Source: Chromohalobacter sarecensis (lineage in GTDB: Bacteria; Pseudomonadota; Gammaproteobacteria; Pseudomonadales; Halomonadaceae). Taken from it: a stretch of DNA of 64,000 nucleotides. The DNA lies in assembly GCF_023061135.1 (NCBI RefSeq), contig NZ_JAKGAN010000001.1, positions 558,001 through 622,000 of the forward strand. The letters are read 5' to 3'. The position numbers were made by a program, and so were the translations under genes. The notes under the pieces were generated by a model. That model was not told the DNA's origin. It saw only the letters and a list, made by a program, of their open reading frames with translations, and did no database searches. Positions 18,009 through 24,565 of the stretch are shown here, in pieces; the first letter of the stretch is position 1, and every line of letters starts with the position of its first letter.

Positions 18009-18675
18009 CTCGGTCCATGTCTACGACGCCCGCGCCGATCACGCCACCGTCACCGCCGAATCACCGCTGGCGTATTCCTACCAGCGCAGCGGTATGCCCG
18101 CGCCCGGAGAGGCGTCTGGCGAGAAAAGCCGTGCGGTGATTGGCGAACGGGCATTCCTGGGGCATCTCATCCTGCGCGGCGGTGCCATCGTGCTCGACGA
18201 GGCATTGCGCGAGGTGCTTGGCATCGGCCTGCCCGGGCGTCCCAATTCACTCACCGTCGATGCCGACGGCCAGCGTTCCGTGCAATGGCTGTCGCCCGAC
18301 GAATGGCTGCTGATCGTGCCCGGTGACGAGACCTTTGGTCTCGAGACGCGGCTACGTGCGCATCTTGGCGAGGCGCATGTCGCCATCGTCGACGTCAGCG
18401 CGGGGCAGACGCTGATCGAACTCTCCGGGGAGGCGGCGCATGAAGTCCTGATGAAGTCGACGGTCTACGATGTCGACCCGCATGCGTTCACGGTGGGCAC
18501 GGGCGTGACCACGCTCTTCGCCAAGACCAACGTGATCCTGCGTCGCCCGGACGAGTCACGCTGGGAGCTCATCGTACGGCGCAGTTTCGCCGACTATGTG
18601 TATCGCTGGCTGCTGGATGCAGGGGAAGAATATGGTATCGGTGTCGCTCGAGAAAGCCGCCATGAGTCGCAGTGA
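18001..18675 (+). CDS. soxG: Heterotetrameric sarcosine oxidase gamma subunit
   Basis: Fourth sarcosine oxidase subunit, 224 aa, distantly related to the aminomethyltransferase fold. The start at 18001 overlaps the soxA stop by 8 nt. An upstream in-frame extension to 17827 merely runs through soxA. Recognisable features are LSPDEWLLIVPGDE, VDVSAGQTLIELSG and the C-terminal SFADYVYRWLLDAGEEYG, which match SoxG. It completes soxBDAG and overlaps the next gene, purU, by 14 nt, so all five genes are probably one transcript. Confidence 0.93.
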   Translation: MSNSVHVYDARADHATVTAESPLAYSYQRSGMPAPGEASGEKSRAVIGERAFLGHLILRGGAIVLDEALREVLGIGLPGRPNSLTVDADGQRSVQWLSPDEWLLIVPGDETFGLETRLRAHLGEAHVAIVDVSAGQTLIELSGEAAHEVLMKSTVYDVDPHAFTVGTGVTTLFAKTNVILRRPDESRWELIVRRSFADYVYRWLLDAGEEYGIGVARESRHESQ

Positions 18676-19528
18676 CGATACCTGGATCCTCGCCGCGCAG
18701 TGTCCCAGTCGCCTGGGCACCGTGGATGTCGTGACCCGCTTCCTCAAGGAGCGCGGTTGCTACATCACCGAACAGCAGTCCTTCGACGATCGCCTGGGCG
18801 AGCGTTTCTTCATCCGTACCGAGTTTCGGCCCCAGGCGTCCGACTTCGATGCCGAGGCCTTCAAGGCCGGCTTCGCGCCTCGCGCCTTGGAATTCGAGAT
18901 GGATTTCGAGCTGACGCCGCCCGAGCGCCGCACGCCGGTGGTGATCATGGTCTCCAAGGCCGATCATTGCCTCAATGACCTGCTGTATCGCTACCGCACC
19001 GGGCAACTGCCGCTGGACATTCGCGCGGTGGTTTCCAATCACCCCGATCTCGAACCGCTGGTGGCCTGGCACGGCCTGGTGTATCACCACTTCCCGATCA
19101 CGCCCGAGACCAAGGCAGAGCAGGAAGCCCGGGTTCGCGAGGTGATCGAGTCCACCGGCGCCGAGCTGGTGATCCTGGCGCGCTACATGCAAGTGCTCTC
19201 ACCCGAGATGTGCGAATTGCTGAGCGGCCGCGCGATCAATATCCACCACTCGCTGTTGCCGGGCTTCAAGGGTGCCAAGCCGTATCATCAGGCGTTCGAA
19301 AAAGGCGTCAAGCTGGTCGGCGCCACCGCGCACTACATCAACGACGATCTCGACGAGGGGCCGATCATCACCCAGGGCGTGGAGCCGGTCAGCCATGCCG
19401 ATGATCCCGAGGATCTGGTGGCCAAGGGGCGTGATGTCGAATGTCTGACCCTGGCGCGCGCCGTCTCGCTACATCTGGAGCGCCGGGTGTTTCTGCATGC
19501 CAGGCGTACCGTGGTGTTCACGCACTGA
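18662..19528 (+). CDS. purU: Formyltetrahydrofolate deformylase
   Basis: Hydrolyses 10-formyl-THF to formate and THF. In a sox operon this regenerates free THF from the methylene-THF made by sarcosine oxidase (via FolD) and sends the carbon to formate dehydrogenase. The protein is 288 aa: an N-terminal ACT domain (TWILAAQCPSRLGTVDVVTR) and a C-terminal formyltransferase domain with HHSLLPGFKGAKPYHQAFEKG and the GATAHYINDDLDEGPIITQ motif containing the catalytic Asp. The chosen start 18662 (MSRSDDTW) overlaps soxG; the frame continues upstream to 18596 without support. Confidence 0.95.
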   Translation: MSRSDDTWILAAQCPSRLGTVDVVTRFLKERGCYITEQQSFDDRLGERFFIRTEFRPQASDFDAEAFKAGFAPRALEFEMDFELTPPERRTPVVIMVSKADHCLNDLLYRYRTGQLPLDIRAVVSNHPDLEPLVAWHGLVYHHFPITPETKAEQEARVREVIESTGAELVILARYMQVLSPEMCELLSGRAINIHHSLLPGFKGAKPYHQAFEKGVKLVGATAHYINDDLDEGPIITQGVEPVSHADDPEDLVAKGRDVECLTLARAVSLHLERRVFLHARRTVVFTH

Positions 19529-19697
19529 CTATGTTTGCACACTGACGGCGGGAGCGGGCATTTTGTCCCCGCTCTCCTAAACTTTGGATAACGTCTCTGG
19601 CGACAAGCGTTCGCGCCAGTGGTAAGCCACAACAACGACCATCGCGGCCGCGACAGACGATACTGGCTAGCGCGCCGTCACTCGAGGAGGGAAAGAC

Positions 19698-19946
19698 ATG
19701 ATGCTCGCGGATCTGATCGACGGTGACGACTTTCGCCAGCGCTTGCAGGCGCTGGGCGTGCGCATTCCCGACGGCGCGTGTCCTGAAACCTGTGCCCGCA
19801 TGGCGGCATGCAAGTACAACGAAGTCGGCGTGGAAGGTTTGCCCGAAGCCATTCACGACATGTTGCAGCACAGCGATGAAATGCTGCCCTCGGTTCGTCA
19901 GGCGATCGACACCCATTTACTGCCCCGCCTGCGCGCGAACGAATAA
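19698..19946 (+). CDS. Small uncharacterised cysteine-containing protein
   Basis: I do not recognise this 82-aa protein. It is supported as a real gene by a strong ribosome-binding site (GAGGAGGG, 7 nt before the ATG at 19698; a second ATG follows at 19701), by its place in the betaine island 169 nt after purU, and by a hairpin just after its stop. It is acidic and mostly helical-looking, with no signal peptide or membrane segment. Three cysteines are clustered as C-x3-C-x5-C (ACPETCARMAACKYN), which might bind a metal or be redox-active. Nothing in the sequence fixes a function. Confidence 0.65.
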   Translation: MMLADLIDGDDFRQRLQALGVRIPDGACPETCARMAACKYNEVGVEGLPEAIHDMLQHSDEMLPSVRQAIDTHLLPRLRANE

Positions 19947-19962
19947 GCACAGCCTTTAACGT

Positions 19963-19998
19963 CCAACGCCGTGCCGGTATGTATCGGCGCGGCGTTGG
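19963..19998 (+). terminator. Strong hairpin after the small ORF
   Basis: A 14-bp stem, CCAACGCCGTGCCG with CGGCGCGGCGTTGG and one G-U pair, plus an 8-nt loop, starts 17 nt after the stop at 19946. There is no clean U-tract (CGTGTATT follows), so it may work as a weak terminator or stabilise the 3' end. Confidence 0.5.
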
Positions 19999-20127
19999 CG
20001 TGTATTACAGGAGTCCACAGGCGCTCCGTTGGCTCTCGCACCGCGATTCGCTTCGCGATCACCGGTCGGTTAAGATCCCTCTAGACGTCATCCTGCATTC
20101 GACTCGTCGCTCAAGGGAGGTGAACCG

Positions 20128-20994
20128 ATGGACACGGCCGGTGACCGTTACTATCTACTCGATGTTTTTACGGATACGCCGTTTGCAGGTAATCCGTTAG
20201 CAGTCTTTACGCAAGCGTCAGGCATATCCGACGAGCGGATGCAGGCCATTGCGACCGAATTGAATCTCTCGGAGACAGTTTTCGTCGGCACGCAGACAGC
20301 CGATAACTGCTTCCCGATCCGCATCTTTACTCCTGGCACTGAGTTGCCTTTTGCCGGCCACCCGACCATTGGAACGGCCCATTTGCTGGCGTCACTCGGT
20401 TTGGCCGAGCGCCAGTCGCCGCTGGTGCTGCAAGCTGGTGTGGGAGATCTGGAGGTGCGGTTTGACGATGACATGGCGCGTTTCACGACTGCTCGGCCAG
20501 TCGCTGTGCAGCCAAGTTCCCTGAATAGTGCCACGGCCGCCGAGCTGCTCGGTTTGTCAGCTTCTCAGGTGGTTGACGATCCGCAGATCGCTTCTTGTGG
20601 CCTTGCGTATCACCTGGTCGAACTGTCCAGTTTCGACGCGCTGGCGCAGGCGCGACCATCGGCAGCACTATGGAGCCGGTATGTGTCGCCGAGCGGCATT
20701 GAACAGATTTATCTGCATGTTCGTACCGGCGACGAAACCCGACGCTCGCGGATGTTCTCCACCGAAATCGGCAATCTACGCGAGGATCCGGCCACTGGCA
20801 GTGCCGCGTCCGCCTTGGCTGGTTTCCTGGCAACGCGGGAAACGAGAAGTGGCCGCGGGTACTGGCAGATCGATCAGGGCGTCGAAATGGGTCGTCCCAG
20901 TCGTATCCATGCCTGGGTCGAAGGTGACGATGCCATGGCCATTCGCATCGGCGGACAAGCCGTCATGGTGGGCGAGGGCAAGCTCTACCGCTGA
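20128..20994 (+). CDS. PhzF-family isomerase/epimerase-like protein
   Basis: Member of the PhzF (diaminopimelate-epimerase-fold) family, 288 aa. Diagnostic motifs are FAGNPLAVF (residues ~19-27), NLSETVFVG with the putative catalytic Glu49, PFAGHPTIGTAHLL (~76-89) and EDPATGSAASALAGFL (~217-232). GGGAGG lies 6 nt before the start. The closest well-studied relatives isomerise a phenazine precursor, but most members have no known substrate and no phenazine genes are nearby. Its location inside the betaine catabolic island may be accidental. Confidence 0.88.
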   Translation: MDTAGDRYYLLDVFTDTPFAGNPLAVFTQASGISDERMQAIATELNLSETVFVGTQTADNCFPIRIFTPGTELPFAGHPTIGTAHLLASLGLAERQSPLVLQAGVGDLEVRFDDDMARFTTARPVAVQPSSLNSATAAELLGLSASQVVDDPQIASCGLAYHLVELSSFDALAQARPSAALWSRYVSPSGIEQIYLHVRTGDETRRSRMFSTEIGNLREDPATGSAASALAGFLATRETRSGRGYWQIDQGVEMGRPSRIHAWVEGDDAMAIRIGGQAVMVGEGKLYR

Positions 20995-21055
20995 TCCCGC
21001 GCCGGTATCGGCGCGGGATGATGCAGTATGCCATGTCAGCACATGACGCCAGGGG

Positions 21056-22342
21056 TCAGCCTCGCACGACCTGCAACGAAGGCGTTTCCGATTCCAGGTA
21101 GGAGAGCAGGGTTTCGCTGTACCAGTCGACGAAGTCGATTACGCCGAATTCGTAGGTCTCGGAGTAAGGGCCGGGCTGGTAGGCGATGGAGTTGATGCCG
21201 CGCTGGTTCTCCTCGGCCAGTTGCCGGTCCTGATCGTTGGTCGCGTCCCATACCTTGCGTAGCCATTGCGGGTCGTAGTCGACGCCTTCCTGGGCATCCC
21301 CACGGACCAGCCACTTGGTGGTCACCAGGGTCTGTTGCGGGCCCAGCGGCAGCACCCGGAAGACCACGGCATGATCGCCCATGAAATGGTTCCAGGAGTT
21401 GGGCAGATGCAAAATGCGCAGCGAACCCATGTCCGGGCTTTGTAGGCGCCCCATCAACTTTCCACAGCCGGGCTTGCCATCCATCGTCATCGACATGACG
21501 CCGTCGATCATCGGCGTGCGGGTCAGGCGCTCGCGCTTGCCGAAGCGCTGAAGCGCCCAAGGCACTTGCTGGCAATCCCAATGCGCTTGCTGGCGGGCGA
21601 CCAGTTCGCGATAGGCAGGCGTGGCACGCGGGTCGTCGGTGTCGTCGTACTCGATCAGCGAGTTGAGCAGCTCCGGGTGGGCGCCGTTGCAGTGATAGCA
21701 CTCGCGGTTGTTCTCGATGACCAGTTTCCAGTTGGCCTGCTCGACGATATTCGATTCCGCCGCGACCTTGACGTTGTCCATCTCGTAAGGCGCCAGGTAC
21801 TCCTCCAGCGTGGCCAGGAAGTCGTCGATGGCCGGCGGCTGCTCGGCGAGGCTGACGAAGATGAAGCCGCCGGCGCTCTTCACTGCCACCGGCTTGAGGC
21901 CATGTTCGGAAAGATCGAAATTCTCGCCCATGTCCTGTCCGGCGAACAGCAAGCGGCCGTCGAGTTCGTAGGTCCATTGATGATAGGGGCAGACCAGCTT
22001 GGCGACCTTGCCCTTCTCCTGCGTGCACAGCCGCGATCCACGGTGGCGACAGACGTTGTGGAAGGCATGCAGTGTGCCCTGATCGCCACGCACCACGATG
22101 ATGGGATTGTCGCCGATCTGCGCGGTCAGGTAATTGCCCTTGGCGGGCAGCTCGCAGGTCATGCCGACGAACAGCCACTCATGGGTGAAGATTTCCTGCA
22201 TATCCAGCGCGAACACGCGTGGGTCGTTATAGAAGGGTTGCGGCAGCGAATACGTGCGCCGACGCTGGCGAAGCATGTCGGCGGTCGCGTCACGCGCGGC
22301 GGCCAAGGGATCGTCGAGTGCGGATTTAGCGATCAGATCCAT
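21056..22342 (-). CDS. gbcA: Glycine betaine Rieske oxygenase GbcA
   Basis: Terminal oxygenase of the betaine monooxygenase that converts glycine betaine to dimethylglycine and formaldehyde. The 428-aa protein has a Rieske [2Fe-2S] site Cys98-x-His100 ... Cys118-x2-His121 (CRH, 17 residues, CPYH). The mononuclear iron ligands lie in NNRECYHCNGAHPE (His216, His221). A clear ribosome-binding site (GAGGATGCC) precedes the start. It is divergent from its reductase gene gbcB across a 289-bp region that must hold both promoters. The related stachydrine and carnitine oxygenases share the fold, but pairing with gbcB and the dgc/sox island favours betaine. Confidence 0.94.
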   Translation of the reverse strand: MDLIAKSALDDPLAAARDATADMLRQRRRTYSLPQPFYNDPRVFALDMQEIFTHEWLFVGMTCELPAKGNYLTAQIGDNPIIVVRGDQGTLHAFHNVCRHRGSRLCTQEKGKVAKLVCPYHQWTYELDGRLLFAGQDMGENFDLSEHGLKPVAVKSAGGFIFVSLAEQPPAIDDFLATLEEYLAPYEMDNVKVAAESNIVEQANWKLVIENNRECYHCNGAHPELLNSLIEYDDTDDPRATPAYRELVARQQAHWDCQQVPWALQRFGKRERLTRTPMIDGVMSMTMDGKPGCGKLMGRLQSPDMGSLRILHLPNSWNHFMGDHAVVFRVLPLGPQQTLVTTKWLVRGDAQEGVDYDPQWLRKVWDATNDQDRQLAEENQRGINSIAYQPGPYSETYEFGVIDFVDWYSETLLSYLESETPSLQVVRG

Positions 22343-22436
22343 GAAGGCATCCTCTTCCTCTTAGTGCGCCGTGTCGGGTAACGGGGGCGCCATGACGTTG
22401 GGTGAGTGGGCGTGAGAGGCGTGTATGTCGAGGAGT

Positions 22437-22451
22437 GTGGCGTATCGCCAC
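22437..22451. promoter_or_regulatory. Inverted repeat GTGGCG-TAT-CGCCAC in the gbcA/gbcB divergent promoter region
   Basis: Perfect 6-bp arms with a 3-bp centre, 95 bp upstream of gbcA and 180 bp upstream of gbcB, within the 289-bp divergent region 22343-22631. A TTGACA hexamer lies near 22593, but I cannot see a good -10 partner. It resembles the dyad upstream of fdhA apart from 2-bp shorter spacing. Confidence 0.35.
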
Positions 22452-22631
22452 TAGTGTGAATTGTCTGCCCGCGACATCCGCCGATGCCGTGACGACGTCA
22501 GTTGGCGACTGTCCGCGTGGCGGCGGCTGGAGCAGGCATGCGCGTGTCGTTGGCAGGTAAGTGGCCGATGCGGAGGGCGGCCACAATGCGCTTGACAGTC
22601 AGATACCGCCGCGCGACCAGGTAGCCATCTC

Positions 22632-23738
22632 ATGAGCTTGAACTACTTCAATCCCGTCACTACTCAGACCTGGACCAATGGGCGCCATAACGTGCGTTGC
22701 GTGAAGGTCATCCAGGAAACCTGGGATGTCCGCACCTTCTGCTTCATGGCCGATCAGCCGGTGCTGTTCTTCTTCAAGCCCGGGCAGTTCGTGACCCTGG
22801 AACTGGAGATCGACGGCGAGCCGATCATGCGCTCCTACACGATTTCCAGTTCACCCTCGGTGCCCTACAGCTTCTCGATCACGGTCAAGCGCTTGCCCGG
22901 TGGGCGTGTTTCCAACTGGCTGCATGACAATCTACAAATCGGCGACGAGCTGGTGGTGCATGGCCCGGTGGGGGATTTCAACGTCATCGATTATCCCGCC
23001 GACAAGGTGCTCATGCTCTCCGGTGGCGTCGGGATCACACCTCTGATGTCGATGACGCGCTGGTTCTTCGATACCAACGCTAACGTCGACCTGCAGTTCG
23101 TGCACAGTGCGCGCTCGCCGCGCGACATCATCTTCCACCGTGAGCTGGAACATATCTTCTCGCGGATTCCCGATTTTCGGATGCATATCGTCTGCGAGCG
23201 CGATGATGAAAACGGCGTGGCCTGGGCGGGATTTCGCGGCTATCTGGCGCAGGCGATGCTCGAATTGATGGCGCCGGACTATCTGGAGCGCGAGATCTTC
23301 TGCTGCGGCCCCACGCCATACATGAATGCCGTCAAGCAGGTACTGAAGAGCCATGGCTTCGATATGAGCCATTATCACGAGGAGGTGTTCGGCGCCACGC
23401 CCGCCGATGTCCGGGCGGATGTGGAGGAGCTCGCCGAGCAGGCCGAGGCGGAGATGGAGGCCGTCGATACCGCCGATATGCTGCAGGTTGAATTCAGCAA
23501 TAGTGGCAAGAGCATTCGTATTCTGCCCGAGGAGACCGTGCATTCCGCCGCCGCCAAGCTCGGCCTGCATATTCCCAAGGCCTGCGGAATGGGCATCTGC
23601 GGAACCTGCAAGGTCAAGAAGCTCTCGGGCGATGTCAACATGGAGCATAACGGCGGCATCACCGAGGACGACGAAGCGGATGGCTATATCCTGAGTTGCT
23701 GCAGCACGCCCAAGAGTCATGTGGCCATCGAGTTTTGA
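22632..23738 (+). CDS. gbcB: Glycine betaine monooxygenase reductase GbcB
   Basis: Ferredoxin reductase that feeds electrons from NAD(P)H to GbcA, 368 aa. The FAD-binding domain has RSYTISSSPS (residues ~59-68). The NAD domain has LSGGVGITPLMSM (~128-140) and ends in the CGPTPYM motif. The C-terminal plant-type [2Fe-2S] ferredoxin domain has ligands in CGMGICGTC and a fourth cysteine in YILSCCS. The ribosome-binding site is weak (AGG about 12 nt upstream). Its stop lies 6 nt from the stop of the convergent CDF transporter gene. Confidence 0.93.
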   Translation: MSLNYFNPVTTQTWTNGRHNVRCVKVIQETWDVRTFCFMADQPVLFFFKPGQFVTLELEIDGEPIMRSYTISSSPSVPYSFSITVKRLPGGRVSNWLHDNLQIGDELVVHGPVGDFNVIDYPADKVLMLSGGVGITPLMSMTRWFFDTNANVDLQFVHSARSPRDIIFHRELEHIFSRIPDFRMHIVCERDDENGVAWAGFRGYLAQAMLELMAPDYLEREIFCCGPTPYMNAVKQVLKSHGFDMSHYHEEVFGATPADVRADVEELAEQAEAEMEAVDTADMLQVEFSNSGKSIRILPEETVHSAAAKLGLHIPKACGMGICGTCKVKKLSGDVNMEHNGGITEDDEADGYILSCCSTPKSHVAIEF

Positions 23739-23744
23739 GAGCCT

Positions 23745-24410
23745 CTAGCGTGACTCGGCAGCGGTAGCCCCAGACTGCTCGGCCTCGCGGGCTTGACGCA
23801 GCTCGGCGCGTGCCTGACGGGCGATCTTCCAGCCGCCGGAGAGCGAGAGAAACGCGAATACCCCACCGACGATTAGGTCGGGCAGGGCGGTGCCGCTGCC
23901 GAACACGCCCACTGCGGCGAGCAGCACCGCGCCGTTGCCGATGACATCGTTACGCGTGCAGATCCATACGCTGCGCATGTTGCTGTCGCCCTCGCGATAG
24001 CGCATCAACAGCAGCAACACTGCGAGATTGGCGAGCAGTGCAACGAGCCCCACTGCGCCCATGGTGGGTGCATCCGGATAACTACCCACCAGCAGGTTAT
24101 GCAACGTCACCCCCAGCACCACGACGCCAAACCCGGCCAGGGTCGCGGCCTTGACCAGCGACGCGCGAGCACGCCAGATCAGGCCCATGCCCAGTACGCC
24201 GAGGCTGATGGCGTAATTCGCTGCGTCGCCGAGGAAATCTAGAGAGTCGGCCATCAGTGAGGTCGAATCCGCCTTCATTCCCGCCAGCATCTCGACGCCG
24301 AACATCACCGCGTTGACGAGCAGCGCAATCCACAGCACGCGCCGGTAGCGCGGCGTCGATTGTGGTGAAGGGGAAGAAGAACCGCAGCAGCATGCCATGA
24401 GAGATCCCAT
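23745..24410 (-). CDS. Cation diffusion facilitator-type metal transporter
   Basis: Membrane protein of 221 aa with about six helices and the CDF motifs: SLMADSLDFLGDAANYAISL in helix 2 and TRNDVIGNGAVLLAA in helix 5, both bearing Asp residues of the metal site. The N-terminus carries CCCGS, a possible soft-metal ligand. It lacks the large cytoplasmic C-terminal dimerisation domain of ZitB or FieF, so it belongs to the short CDF group. Start at 24410; an alternative ATG at 24398 (MACCCG) is possible. Its promoter region carries a MerR-type operator (24436-24467), which predicts induction by a heavy metal such as Zn, Cd, Pb or Cu. Confidence 0.85.
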   Translation of the reverse strand: MGSLMACCCGSSSPSPQSTPRYRRVLWIALLVNAVMFGVEMLAGMKADSTSLMADSLDFLGDAANYAISLGVLGMGLIWRARASLVKAATLAGFGVVVLGVTLHNLLVGSYPDAPTMGAVGLVALLANLAVLLLLMRYREGDSNMRSVWICTRNDVIGNGAVLLAAVGVFGSGTALPDLIVGGVFAFLSLSGGWKIARQARAELRQAREAEQSGATAAESR

Positions 24411-24435
24411 ATCGTTTGTTGGCCAATATGTCTCG

Positions 24436-24467
24436 ATTCTACAACCCTAGAGTGCACTCCAGGGCAA
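24436..24467 (-). promoter_or_regulatory. MerR-family promoter/operator (20-bp spacer) driving the CDF transporter
   Basis: On the minus strand, TTGCCC (-35) and TAGAAT (-10) are separated by 20 bp, the overlong spacing characteristic of promoters activated by MerR-family metal sensors. The spacer contains the near-perfect dyad CCCTGGAGTGCACTCTAGGG (24445-24464, one mismatch), close to known ZntR/CadR/PbrR operators. It ends 25 nt before the CDF start. No merR-like gene adjoins it, so the sensor must be encoded elsewhere. Confidence 0.8.
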
Positions 24468-24565
24468 GCGCTCTTTCGCAGGCGAGCGTAATTTGAACGC
24501 ACAATCAAAATTATGAATAATGGAAAGGACAGTTTTGGATAATAATTCAATATCAGAGGGATCTC

